DNA from: Opeltia flavorubescens
Taxonomy: Eukaryota; Ascomycota; Lecanoromycetes; Teloschistales; Teloschistaceae
Assembly (NCBI GenBank): GCA_000442125.1
Contig: KE546983.1
Span: 625,581-689,580, forward strand
Reading direction: 5' to 3'
DNA length: 64,000 nt
The notes beneath the pieces are model-generated. The model did not search any database. It was not told where the DNA came from and saw only the letters and a program-made list of their open reading frames with translations. Below are positions 11,492-24,588 of this stretch, piece by piece. The position numbers and the translations under genes are program-made. Position 1 is the first letter of the stretch, and each line of letters opens with the position of its first letter.

Positions 11492-11929
11492 TCATTGTCT
11501 TTGGCAAGAGTGGTTCCGAAAGAACTCAAGAAGTACGTCCAACAGCTCCGAGAAAGCGCGATCCTTCAATGAAGGCAATGAAACCAAGATTCCACGGCGA
11601 AGTAGGCAAGGAAGCTGCAAGCGGGCTGTGATAATGTCGGGAGCACGATGCCATATGGCCAGAACAACTTTTTCACCAACTTGATACGATCGAACACCTT
11701 GGAAGTCCACTGGAGGAGCCCTTATTCCTGCGCACGGATGGCTTTTTGTATCACGTCGTGGCGAGATAAACATACTTTCCCCCCGACGCTGACGTCGTAA
11801 ATTTAAACCCGCATCAAGGGGAACATCATATCGGATAGTGCGTATGGTCGCTAGCGGCATCAAACCATCTCCAGTCCTTGATGGAGCCCAGCTGAAGCTG
11901 AATGTGGTGAAATTCGGCGACTTTGGCAT
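11492..11929 (-). pseudogene. probable cytochrome P450 C-terminal remnant
   Basis: The minus frame reads LMPLATIRTIRYDVPLDAGL, RRGESMFISPR and then VDFQGVRSYQ. This resembles the fungal P450 stretch PLATxRxVxxDxPLxDG ... KGexVxxxP ... PxxFDGFRxY after the ExxR helix. In a neighbouring frame just downstream, SGHMASCSRHYHSPLAA resembles a decayed FGHGxHxCPGRFxA heme loop. The expected order and spacing support a P450 (about 500 aa when whole) of which only the C-terminal third is traceable, in two frames. I-helix and K-helix motifs were not found. The identification is tentative. Confidence 0.4.
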
Positions 11930-12672
11930 TCGCTTGGTCGATTGCCATCAATTATCGGTAGATAAAGAATTAAAACCCCCAAAGCATCGTAGGTCAAGAA
12001 GCTAAAATAGCGGATAAATTTCCGAAGGATACTATAATGCGTACAGCAACAACAGCGAGGTGATCCGCGGAAAGGACCGAGGCCGCTAGGTTGAGTTTTG
12101 ACAAGCGTGCGCGCTGTTTCTTCCTACTGTTCGGGGTTACTTTCTCTCCTTTTGAGGGTAGGAGCGGCCCTGTTTTACAGATAGGAATATCTTTATTTGA
12201 CACCATCCCAAATAAGATATCCTCAAAATCACCCAGTAGATGTAGTATCTATATATACTCCGTATCAGCTAACTCGTATAAAGATGAATATTCCGCCCCA
12301 GCCGCGGACCTGTATAGCGAACGTCGAAGATATCAGGCTACTGAAACGGTTGGACCGAGGAATTTTCAGGTATAAAGCTACCCACCAGCTTTAAATAAGG
12401 GTCGGGCCTCAATTAACAGAACCACGACCTATTGGTAACACAAAATACTTCGGGTCCAGCTGTTATCCAATAACTCTCTTGATCAAGCTTTATACGCTAA
12501 TATTGACGTCGACTACGGCGACTTTTCTGCTGACTTGCCCTTGGACGCAAATCCATCACCCGAACTCCCAGCGACTTTCTCCTCGGTGCAACGATGGTCG
12601 CGTGAAGAAGGGAGACTTGGCAGACGACCACTTGAAGTCCGGGAGGACGAAGCTCAAAGATGCAGCCAATGA

Positions 12673-12903
12673 GTGAAGAAGGGTAGTAAGATGCACAGCG
12701 ATCTCTTTTGGCAAAGATCTTCGTTATCCGTTGTCTGGCCAAACAAGATTCGATGGAATTCCGTGAGCCGCTACTCTCTAGTAAGGGGTCGCAATTTGAT
12801 AACCATCTCTCCGCTCCGACGTTCTTTGTGCTGGAACAAGCTGACACGGATAGCGATAGACGAAGTCCACTGTATCTCTGTGCGGAGCTTTGACCATATA
12901 TAA
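12673..12903 (+). pseudogene. possible RecQ-type helicase fragment (motif II)
   Basis: The frame ends with CWNKLTRIAIDEVHCISVRS. Helicase motif II of RecQ-family enzymes reads (L/I)AxxVIDEAHCxSxWGHDF, and the NKLxRIAIDEVHCIS run is a close match; the conserved Trp is Arg here. Upstream, NLITISPL could be a decayed VVxSPLxSL motif Ib, but it lies too close to motif II, so sequence is missing. No other helicase motif was seen in the flanks. Subtelomeric RecQ-like helicases are common in fungi, so a relic is plausible, but the evidence is one short motif. Confidence 0.35.
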
Positions 12904-14124
12904 AGGTGGGAGGGTTGGTTTGCAGATAGTATAGGCAGTGAGTTTGGATAGTCGACTGAAGAAGGAAGGATGGTATAAGAAACCGTAAGTATTCGTCCAC
13001 TAACAGTCTTCGAAAACCCTTTACCCTAATAGATCGCAAAGCTTCTTAGTCCACAGTCTTATCCAAATCTTGACCGTGTAAGTCGAGTCCGACGACTCCG
13101 ATGACCGTCGTGGAGTGCCCTGGCCTTACTTCCCCTATTCCCATGGTCTTGATTGTATCGGAAGTTGAGGCAGCGATGTATTAATAACAGAATGTTGTCG
13201 AGATGATGCCACGTATGTAGGCGGCAACGCGTTCTAATCTTCTTGCCTCCGTCTGCTTCTAGCAGTATTACCTCCAACAAAACTTCCGTGTAAAACTTCC
13301 TCGATATAGTACCGGCTTTCCTCTCTTCAATGATCCAGCATTACTATCTGATGTAGGAACTGTCACATCGCAATCTTCGAGCTAAATTGGTTTAGTAAAG
13401 GTGGGCTGTTCGGTCTAGCGGAGAAGAGAGCGACTGCAAGTGGAGGGCGGATAGGGTTTTGGTTAATAATGGAGCGATAACGGCTTGTAAGGACTTTGGA
13501 TCGTAAAGGGTTTAGTCGGTGAAGTTGGGCGGTAAGTCTCTTGGTGCAGTCGAGGAAGCTTTAGTCCTTGGTTAATAAGTTAGTACTCGGTGACAAAATC
13601 AGACAATTACTTACCATGTGATATATCATATTACAATAACTTCTTATGGCCGTCAAGGTTCTGCGCTGGAGAGGCGTTCTAAGGCGGCGTTTTCTGTGAG
13701 GGTCCTTTAGAAAGTGCTGGTTTCGAACTCCTTCTCTACCTTGCATTTAAGGGATCCTTGGTCGAGTACAGCGACTTTTGCCCTTGTATGATAAACTCTT
13801 CGTAGGGACAGTGGTCGATCTTCGAATACAGGAGATTTGCTAGTGACAGTCAAAGGCTGTAGCACTGCACAAGCAAAAAGTGCCTTGATTGGTACTTTCT
13901 TCTGTGCTAAAATCTATCTGGCTAAAAAGGGGAAGGTACAGCGCGATCATGACGAGCCTTATAACGGGCGATTGTTGTGCGTTAACGGATGAAGCACCCA
14001 TCCTAATAAGTCTCACTATCTCTCCCCCGCGACATCGACCCCCGAAAAGATTATAATACTATAAAAACTACGATTAACGCTTAAGCGAAGTATAGCTTCA
14101 GCTGGAACAGCTTTTTCACATACA
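12904..14124. other. no assignable gene
   Basis: Only short overlapping frames (under 75 codons) on both strands and no family motif. Composition is moderate GC, getting more AT-rich towards 14000. Confidence 0.4.
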
Positions 14125-14541
14125 GCGAACTCCGTCGAAATACTCGAAGCTCTCTTGCAGAACAACGAAGTCTAACGTTATAAGTCCAAGGTCAAGTATG
14201 ATCGGCAGACCGAAGACGCTGCACTGTTATCTAACGCGCTTAAGCTATACTTATCGATGCAGTTATTGGGCAATAAAAAGACCGCTGACCGATTACAGCA
14301 AGAGCAAGTCGCTGCTCGTAAGGAGTGTGAGAGGATAAGGAATCGGATGGAACAGCTTGGAGAGCATCAAAGATGTTTAAATGCCGCCCTCTCGACTGCC
14401 CGCTCTACATACAAACAACGTGAGGATCTATATACGGGGCTTGCAAAAACACCGCGGGGGATGGATAGCACCTTGCGTGGAATGAGGGATGACTATTTAC
14501 GATATGCAAGGGAGCTTAAGGCACGCATTAATGGAGAATGA
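14125..14541 (+). pseudogene. coiled-coil C-terminal gene remnant
   Basis: A frame open from 14125, apart from one TAA near 14172, reads ANSVEILEALLQNNEV and then a long charged helix (RLQQEQVAARKECERIRNRM, YLRYARELKARINGE) with heptad-like spacing, ending in a stop at 14539. About 94 codons follow the internal ATG at 14257. It resembles in style, but not clearly in sequence, the coiled-coil tail of the Ulp1-type gene at 27.6-30.7 kb, so it may be the end of a decayed paralogue. It abuts the AT-rich block, which probably replaced or eroded what lay downstream. Confidence 0.4.
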
Positions 14542-14622
14542 ATAACGGCGCCGAAGGCTATCGCGAATGGATAGGTCTGGGGACGATATTATAGCAAAAC
14601 TAGATGATAGTGAGATCAATTT

Positions 14623-14672
14623 ATAGCTAGCCGTAGGGGACAAGTTCATAGCTAGCTGTAGGGGACAAGCAC
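14623..14672. repeat. 25-bp tandem duplication
   Basis: Two adjacent copies (14623-14647 and 14648-14672) of a unit starting ATAGCTAGC and containing GTAGGGGACAAG. They differ at about three positions. They lie between the coiled-coil remnant and the AT-rich block. Confidence 0.85.
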
Positions 14673-14808
14673 GATAGATCATTCGTGGTCAGTCGCTCTA
14701 GCGTTTTTAAGTATACTCCAAATAATAACCTTGAGTTTTCGATTTAGCATCTCCAGAGCCTAAGATATCGAGATAATCTTAGAGAATAAAAAGTTATAAA
14801 ATAGAAAT

Positions 14809-15016
14809 ATAGGATAAAAATATAGGATAAAAATATAGAATAAAAATATAGAATAAGAATATAGAATAAAAATATATAATAAAAATATAGAAGGAAAATA
14901 TAAAAGAAAAATATAGAAGAGAAATATAGAAGAAAATTATAGAATAAAAATATAGAATAAATTATAGAAGGAAAATATAGAAAAAAAATATAGAATAAAA
15001 ATATAGAATTAAAATT
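14809..15016. repeat. 13-bp AT-rich minisatellite
   Basis: About 16 consecutive units of a 13-mer close to ATAGAATAAAAAT, with variants such as ATAGAAGGAAAAT. It marks the left edge of AT-rich block 1. Confidence 0.85.
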
Positions 15017-15702
15017 ATTAATAATCTTAATTTTTTCTATCGAATAAATCTAAAGTATAGTAAGGTAATAAACGTATTATCGTTATAAAGTTTGCTTATA
15101 GAATTTTCTCGGGTGGAAAAATTTTCAGATTAAGCTAAACGGCTGGTCTAATCGAATCTCTTTTATAGAATATTATATCCAGATCGCGGTATATTTATAT
15201 TAAGGTCGATGTTATATTATAGTACTATAGCCAGGAATAATTTAAACGTATTTAGAAGAAATTAAATTCTAAAAAATAGTTTAATATCCGATTATTATCC
15301 AATTAGGTTCGTTAATAGGCTTTACTTCGGGTAAATTATTCCACGCTTTGGGCTTATAAAAGTATAAACGATTTTTATTCCTATTTTAATAATCTATTTT
15401 AAAAAAATTTTTCTCTGCGAAAAGCGCAATACAATTTCTTCGAAATAAATTGTAATTCGATTGGACGGCGTTGAATAATAGAAAGAAAAGTATAAAATAA
15501 AATAGATTTTCTTAACTTTTTTTTTTAATATTTTTTTTTACTATCTAATTTTAATAATTCTATTATCTATTATATTTCTCGAAGAAATATTCCGAATAAC
15601 GGTAATATAAATACAATAAATAGATTTCGAAAAAAATTATTAAGTTCTTTAATTAAAAAAAAAAAGTTTCGAGAAAAAATTTTATAAAGAGATATTACGG
15701 GA

Positions 15703-15765
15703 TCAAAAAAATTAATTTAAAAAATATATAAATTTAAACTATTAAAATAAATAATATATAAAATA

Positions 15766-15802
<37 letters not shown>

Positions 15803-15934
15803 GCTATTAAATAGATACGTAAATTATATTTATAGATTTTTTATATAAAGCTAATTATTAAATAAATATTATAAAAAATTATTATTTTAAATTTATATAT
15901 TATTCTTTAAATTATATATACTAATACTATAATA
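15703..15934. repeat. left LTR of the fossil element
   Basis: Direct copy of 21501-21727 with scattered differences, mostly transitions. Includes an A-tract of about 30 bases, longer than that of the right copy. Confidence 0.7.
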
Positions 15935-18900
15935 ATAGCTTTTTTTTTAATATTTCGAGCTTTATAAAAATAATTTATTTAAATAACGGTAAAGATCGCT
16001 AGCGGTTAATAAAAAAAAAATTAAAAGCGAAATAATATTTAAAAGCTACTAGAAGGCCTTTTAAAAAAATCTAAAAAAATATTCTAGTAATTAAAATATT
16101 ATTTATATATTTTTATATATAAATTTAAAATAAAATTTTATTATAAATTTAAATTCGCGATTTTTAGATAAAAATATATTTTTAAAATATATAGAATAGT
16201 ATTATTCAAAATTTATAATAATTATATATTATAATAGTTATTTATTTTAATTATAATATTATAATAAATTAAATTTAATATAAAATATAATATTTAAATT
16301 ATTATTTAATAGTAGATTTAAATATAAAATTTTAAAAATTTATAAAAGTATTAAATATAAAAAATAACTAATAAATATTTAGTATTAGTAAGATTTTTAA
16401 TAGAAATTAGCTATAATATATTATAGTCTTTTTATTTAATTTAAAAATATAACTAGTTATATTAATATAAAAAGTCTAGAATATATTCTAATTTATATTT
16501 TTTTTTACTATCGATTTCTATAGACGGTAATAGCGGAATTATTTATTCTAGATAAAAATTATTAATAATAGGCTTTAATAGAATTATATTAAAAATAAAA
16601 GAAATATATAACTTTAAAAATAGTTTTAAATAGTAAATATAAAAGCGAATAATTTTAAATATAAAATAAAATCTTTTATATTTATAATCTAACTTTTTTA
16701 AAAATTTATATATTTTAATATTATAAATATTAAACTAAATTAAATTATTAATATTAAATTTTAATATTAACGCGCGGTAATTATTAGTATATTTAATATA
16801 TTTAATTTATATTAATATTATTTTAGAATAAAAATATTTAACGATTTCTTTTATAATATTAATAAATTTATTTATTATACCGGTTTTTTAATAGAAAATA
16901 TTTAGTTTAAAAATATTAAAAAACTTTAAACCTATTTAAAAATAAAATCTATAATTAATAAGAAAAAAATTTATTATAATAATTTTAAAAATATAATTAT
17001 TAGTATTAAATTTAGCGATTAATAATTATTTAGCCTAATTATTTTATAAATAAATAATATAATTCCAGAAATAATATTTTATAATAATATTGAAATATTT
17101 AATTTAATTATTAATTTTAGAGTAAAAAATATTAAAAATATTTTTAAATATTCGAATTCTTTTATAAATAGCTTTCTAGAATCGGTTTATAAATAGAATA
17201 TTTTATTTAAAAATAATATTTTTAAATAAATTATAAACCTTTTAAATATAATTTTTAAATAATTTAATAAACTTTTTAATATTAATAATTTTATAGTAAA
17301 ATATATAATAATATATTTTTAATAAATAATCTATTATTATTATTATTATAATTATATTATTATTTTTATTTTTAAATAATCTAATAATAAATTCTACTAA
17401 AATATTATATTAACGCTAGATAAATATAAATAAAAACTTTAATACGCTAGTTTTAAATTTATATTTAGATTTATTTCTAGTATAAAAATAATAGTTTCGA
17501 ATATAATATATTATATATTTAAAATCTTTAAATTAACTATAGTTTCGATATAATAATTTATAGGTTTTAGTTTTTTTAAAATAACTAATAGTAGGATAAT
17601 TATAATATAGTTTATAGAAACGATTTTTTAAAAATTTAAAATTAGAAATAAATAAACGGTTTTAATAATATAAAAATTTATTTTATTTCTTATATTTTAT
17701 TAAAAAGATATATTTAAAGTATATAGCCCCGTTATAAAAAAATTTAAGCGTTTTTTATATAAAAGAATCGTTTTAGAAGGTTTTAATAATAAAATTCTTT
17801 AAAAAATATAAATAATTATTATTTTTATTATTAAAAGTTTTAAAAATATTAAAAATATTTTTAAATTTTAAATTTAAATCGTCGGTAGCTTTTATAAAAA
17901 TAATATCGATTATTAATTCGGGTTTAATAAAAATTTACTTTTAATATTTTAAATATAAATCTTTTTTTTTAAATAGGTTATTAAAATATTAAATTAGGGT
18001 ATTAAATTTAATTTTATAATAATTTAGGCGGTATTTAATTTTAAAGTTAAAGCGGGAAAAAAATTAAATCTACTAGATTTACTAATAGCTAAAAGTTTTA
18101 ATAAATATAAAATATTTAAAATTTTTATAATTAATAAAGATAGTAAAAATATTTAGTATTTTTTCTAGCTCGGACCTTTATTACTTTAGATACTAGATAA
18201 TCGCTAAAAGTTTTTTATTATAAATTTTATAATTAATTTACTATAGAGTTATTTTATAAAAAAAATAGATAATAAATTTAAAAAATCTATTATTATTATA
18301 CTAGAAAAGTATTTTTTTAGTAGTAATATTAGAAATATTAATTTCTATAATACTTTTCTTATTAGAATTATAATAAACTAGAATTATATTTAAAATAAAA
18401 ATTTTTTTTAAAATATTAATAGTTTATTAATAAATAATAATCGATTAAAAAAATATATTTTTATATATAAATTTATAAAAGAATTTAATAATAAAAATAA
18501 ATTTTTTAATAAAATATTAGTAAAAATTAGTAAATTTAATAAAAAATAATATTTTTTTAGTATTTTAAAAATTATTCTAGTTTTAAATAGTTGTAATTTT
18601 TATAAAATTTATTTTAAAATCTTTAATAGTAATAATAAAACTAAAATATTAAATTTAAATAATATAAAATTTATATTTTTTAATATCTATTTATAAATTA
18701 ATATTTTTAAATATTATTAATATTTTTTCAAGTATATTATTTATATTTTTTTAGATTATTATTATAGATAAAAATATTATTAATATAAATAGTATAAAAA
18801 ATATCGAGATATTTATAAAAGGAATCGTTAATATATTTTAAAAAAAAATTCAGGCTATTAAATAATTTAAATAATAATACTAGCTATTTAAATAAATTAT

Positions 18901-21500
18901 AATAAATTTATATTACCGTTTTCTATTTATAACTTTTAAGAATATAAAATTTATTAAAAATAGTAATAATATTTAGTTTAATAAAAACTTTAGTTTTATA
19001 TAAATAATTTAGAATTTTTTATAATAAAAGGATAAAATAATAATTTTTTTAAAAATTTTATTAAATTTATAATAGTTAATATAAAATTAAAGATTTTTTT
19101 AAATTTTTTAATAAATAATATAGAAGATAAAATATTTAAAAAGCTATTATAGATAAATTTTTTATTAAAATTTTTTTTAAAGATTTTCTAGAATATAACT
19201 AGTTTATTATAATTTATACTATAGAAAAAATCTTTAAATAAAAATATATTTTTTATTAATTTAATTTTAAAATTATAAAAATATTTTTTAAAAAATATAT
19301 TAGCTATTTATTTTAAAAAGATTTTTAAAAGATTATAATAATCGGTAAAATAAAAAAACTAGAAATTTATTTTAAATTTATTAATAAAAATTTTTATAAT
19401 ATTAAATAAAGATACTACTATTAATATATAATCGGCGAGTTTATAATCTATACGGTTATAGCTATTTTTTAGGGCTTTAATATAAATTATTAGGCTAGAT
19501 AAAATCTAAAACTTTCGAGTAAATATAAATAATAAAGGTTTAAATTCTTTTAGATATTTATCGATATTTATTATTAAAAAAATAAAAAATTTATTATTTA
19601 AATTATATATAAAAAATATAAAAAGTATCGAACCTATTTATTTAATATTTAAAAACTTTAAAAATAATTTTAAAATATTAAATAATTAAATAAATAATTT
19701 TTTATAAACGAATTTAAATATATTTTAATATTTTTTTTCGATTTAATTAATAGAACTTTTTAAATAGTTTTAATAATAATAGTCGCTTTTAAATATAAAA
19801 AAATCTTTTTTTTAGTTAATTATAAAATTATATTTATTAAATTAAATATATTTAAAAATAATTAAATAATTTAATTTAAATATTATAAAAAAAAAATTAG
19901 TTTAATATAGTTCTTTAAATAAATAAAAGTAATATAATAGTATTTAATATAAAAAATAAATTTATTATTAATAAAATAAAGGGTTTTATTATATTTTAAA
20001 TAATAAAAATAAAAATAATTATTATATATATAAATTTAATTAATAAAACTAATAGTAAAATTTTTATAATTAATTATTATATAAATAAAAAGTATAGAAT
20101 AATTTATACGGAAATCTATTATAATTAATAAAAATTTATTAATTTTAAGTTTTATAAATTTATTATTAGTTATATAGATAATTTATAAAAATAAATCTTT
20201 TAAAAATTTTTAAAAGCGATTTAATTTAAAAATTAAATATTTTTTAATTTTATTATAAATTTTATATTTAAAAAAAAAATTAGTTATATTATATTTAATA
20301 ATTATTATAAGCGGTTAATTAAATATAAAAGTTATTAATAAAATATTATTTATAATATATATAAAATTTAAAAATAAAATATTATTATTTTTTCAACTTT
20401 AAACTTTTTATTAATAGTAAATATAAATATATTTATAGTATTTTTTTTATAATTAATAGTAATAGCGGTTTTAATAACGGCTCTAATAATAGCGATAATA
20501 GTAATAATAAAAATAAAAACTAATTATTAATTATTACTACTAGGGCGCTGGTTATTAGGAGTTTTATTATATTATAGGTTCTAGAGTTAATAACTAGTAT
20601 AGCGGTTTATAATTTTGAGGATATATTTTTATATAGCTTAATAGTTAGTAAAAGGAAATAAAATAATTAAATAATTATTAAACTCGCGGTTTAAGCTATA
20701 AATTAAGCGATAATATTTAAAATTTTTATTAATTTTAGTAATAGATATAAATTCTATAAAAAAAATTAAATATTTTAAAAAAAATTTATTTTTTTATTAT
20801 AAATATTCTAATTTAATTTAAATATTAATTTTATAGTTTAAATTATTAAAAACTAGTTTTAATTATTTTTTAATATTTTTAATATTATTAAATTCGGGAT
20901 TTTAAATATAAAATAAAATAATCGAATTAATAATACCGGCGGTATATAAATAAATTTATTATACCCGATTATATTCGGTTTTATAATAATTATAATTATC
21001 TAAAAATTTAGTATTTATCTATTAATATTAGCTATAAAATTTAGCGCGGTCCCTTTTAAAGATTTCGGGGTTAAATTATTTAGATATTCTTTATATAATA
21101 ATAGCGGTAATAATTATAGACGTTTATTTATTAAATAATTCGTTTTATATAATTATTAATTATATAATAATTTAATAGTATTTAATATATAAATATTAAA
21201 AATTAGTTTAAATAACGATTAAAAATTTAATATATTTCTATTTAATATAAATAAATTTAAAAATTTTATTTATAATTTATTTATAAAAATTAATAAATTA
21301 TTATAAATAATAAAAAGTAATTATATTATTATAATTACTAAAAATAGAATTTTAAAATAATTAAATTTTATTAAAAACCTTTTTAAATTCGTTATAAATA
21401 TTTAAAAAATAAATAAAAATTTTTTTAAAAGAATTATAATTTATTATTTTTATAAAATAAATATTAATTAAATAAAAAAGTAAAATATAATATTATAAAG

Positions 21501-21727
21501 TTAAAAAAATTAATTTAAGAAATTTATAAATTTAAACTATTAAAATAAATAATATATAAAATATTATATAAAAAAAAAAAAAAAAAAGGAATTCGTTATT
21601 AAATAGATATATAAATTATTTTTATAAATTTTTTATATAAAATTAATTATTAAACGAATATTATAAAAAAATTATTATTATAAATCTATATATTATTCTT
21701 TGAACTATATACGCTGGTACTATAATA
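21501..21727. repeat. right LTR of the fossil element
   Basis: Direct copy of 15703-15934. The sequence just outside (from 21728) abruptly regains GC, which fixes the element's right border well. Confidence 0.7.
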
Positions 21728-24588
21728 GGAGGTAAAAAAAAATCGCGGGAGAAAAATAGAAGATAGTAAAAATAGGGATATAGTATATTATATATCGTAT
21801 TAATACCAGCCGGACCTCGATTTAAATAAAGCTTTTTTTTTTCGTTTTACTCTTTTCTATCCTCTAATTTAAGATTCTGAACCTTTAAGACTATCCGATA
21901 AAGCGGGATTTTAGGACCTCCTTATATTTAAAATAGAGACGAGGTTATTTTTCGGATAGAATTACGCTTTCCGCGACTTGTATTTTTTTAGTAAAAAAAG
22001 AATTTATAATTTAAATAAATTTAATTATAGTAATTATAAACGTTAAATAGCTAATTATTTAAAATTATCTGTTTTTTTTTTAGTTGAAATTCTCTCGCAG
22101 GTAATATATTTATATTATCGTTGTATTTTTTTAACCCGTTATTTTTTATCTATAAAACTTTAATAAAAAGGAATTTAATATATTATTATCGATTTTTATT
22201 TTTATAACTAAATATTATTTAATAAAATTTAGAATTATAGTAAAAAAAAAATTTTTTATAAAAATTATAAAAATAAAAAATTTTGCTAATATAAATATTA
22301 AAATAAAAAAGTTTAATATATAATAATTTTAGTATTATTATAAAAGGAATAAAAATATTTTTTTTAATAATATTATAAAATTAATTATACGGAATAAAAA
22401 AGTTTTAACAATTCAAAATTTCTATTATCTATAAAATAATATATAAATAAAAGTTTCAAAAAATAAAAAAAAAATTTAAAAAAAATAATAGCGGGTAAAA
22501 AATAAAAATTAAAAAAAAAACTATTTAAATATAATAAATTATATAAATATACTATTTATTAATATACTAGTCGAATTATTAATTTTTAATATAAATTATC
22601 GAATTTTTTTATTAATATATAGCGAAATAAAATATATAAAAAAAAAATATATAATATAAACTATAATAATAATTAATTTCTTTAAAGTTAATAAATATAA
22701 TTTAATTATTAAATTTATTTTATACCTATTTTTTAATATAATTCGAAGGTATTTTAAATTTTTATATTATCGTTATCGCTCGAAATAAATTTTTAATATA
22801 TAAAATTTTATTATTTAAATTTATAGTAGATTATTAACTATATATTTTGATAATTAATATTATTTTATATATTTTATTATTATTTTCGATTTTTTTAAAT
22901 AGATTTTTTATATTTTTTATTTTTTTTTCGCTGGTTATATTATATTAAATAATAATTAGAAATAGTATTCTAATTTATTTTTTAATTCTATTAGACTCTA
23001 TTTTAAAATATTAATAATATATTTATATTAACTAGTTATATTTTATTTTTTATATAACTGTAGTTTTGAATATTATATATATAATAGTAAATTCTAATAG
23101 CTATATAACCTTTTATAAAATATATAAATAGATATATAAAACTAGAATAAAATATAAATATAAATATAATTGTAAATTTATTAATATACGGTTTAAAAAT
23201 AAAACTAGATATAATAAATTAAAGAAATTTAAAAGTTTTTTTTTAATTTTTTAAAAATTTAGGCTAGAATACTTTTAAAATAAACGAGGAATTGATAAAA
23301 ATAGAAAACTATTAATAATTCCGTATATATATATTATATTTATATTTTATCAATTAAATATAAAACTTTTTTAATATTATTTAAAAAATATAAAAAATAT
23401 TTATTTTTAATTAAAGTAAATTCGAAAGTTTAAAAAATATTCTAGAAAATATTTAATAAATTATCGACTTTATATATATAAAAAATCTCGGGGTATAATA
23501 TTATTATATTCGGTATCTTTTTTTATTTATTCCGATTATTATTTAATTTCGAAATAGTTTTTATATTAAATTTAATCTATTATATTTTAATTAAATTATT
23601 TTTCGTTTATATCGATTTAACCTATTTTTTATATATTTAATCCGGCTATTTATAATTTTTTCTATTCGTTATTTTTTTTAAATTTTAATAAAAAGAATTA
23701 TTTTCTCCTTTAATTTATTTTTCTAATTGTATTTATTATATTTTTATATTTATTCTCAATTATAAAACTTTTTCGCGATTAATATATAATTTTTTTTATA
23801 TAATTAATCATTTACTAGCCGATAATTATTTTATAAAAATTATTATAATAAATATAATTCTAGTTTAAATTAATTAAAACAATTACGGGATCGATTAAAA
23901 AAAAGATTTAGAAAATATAATTTCTATTTTCGAGTTTAAAGAATTCTAAGAATAATTAAACGATATAATTAATTATTAGATAATCTATTTAAAATTAGCG
24001 TATATAAATAGAATTCAAAATATCGGCTAAAAGTTTAGATTAAAGGGAGAATAGAATAAAAAAAACTTTAGTAACTCGCTCGCGATAAATTAAATTAGGA
24101 GCTATAATAATAATTATTTAAATTTAATTAATAGTATTAAATTTAAATTAAAAAATAATTTAAAACGATAAAAAATAAAAATAAATTCAAATTAGTTTTT
24201 TAAAAGAAATAAAGCTTTAATATAATTATAAAAGCTTTATCGTTTAATTAAAATAATTAAAATTATAAATAATAATTTATCGATTATTTATTTTAAATTA
24301 AAATAACTAAAAAATAAAAGGAAAATAATTAAAGGTTAATAAGTTTAGGAATTTTATTTTGAGCCCCGCTTTAGCCCTAAAAGAAACCCCGCGTTAAATA
24401 GGTGAATCTAATAAGATACTGAAATTTAATAAAGATACAAAAAGGATAATTTTCTTATCAATCCTATTATTTAATTATAAGCTACAGTATAATTCTAGAT
24501 TAATCTAGTATCGAGACCTGGATATAATCAGTCGCGTTGGCTCATTAAGCTAGTCGCAAGCAGAGACTATCCCGCCTTTACTATTAAC

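Larger units (their letters stand above)
15703..21727. mobile_element. LTR retrotransposon fossil, heavily mutated
   Basis: Two direct repeats of about 230 bp (15703-15934 and 21501-21727) bound a 6.0-kb unit. Each contains the same order of landmarks: a TTTAAACTATTAAAATAAAT stretch, an A-tract, ATTAAATAGATA, and an end in CTATAATA. Size and LTR length fit a fungal Gypsy or Copia element, but the family cannot be told because no protein motif survives. It is broken throughout, with no coding capacity left. It is old in the sense of being fully RIP-saturated, though LTR divergence is inflated by RIP and cannot be used as a clock. No target-site duplication could be confirmed. Confidence 0.7.
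14750..24420. other. AT-rich block 1 (RIP-like)
   Basis: About 9.7 kb almost devoid of G and C, with runs of TATA and AATA and no ORF long enough to report, against moderate GC on both sides. This is the look of repeats mutated by RIP (C-to-T on both strands). Less depleted patches at about 15060-15700 and 21730-22130 flank the LTR element, suggesting that it inserted into other, less mutated DNA. From 22130 to 24420 no identifiable element remains. Confidence 0.8.

Noticed and set aside
15698-21732. 5-bp target-site duplication of the LTR element
   Set aside because: The bases next to the two repeat edges (CGGGA and GGAGG) do not match, and the exact LTR ends are uncertain.
14750-24420. Mitochondrial DNA insertion
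   Set aside because: The AT content is suggestive, but no mitochondrial gene motif, tRNA or open frame was seen, and the LTR pair explains the core.
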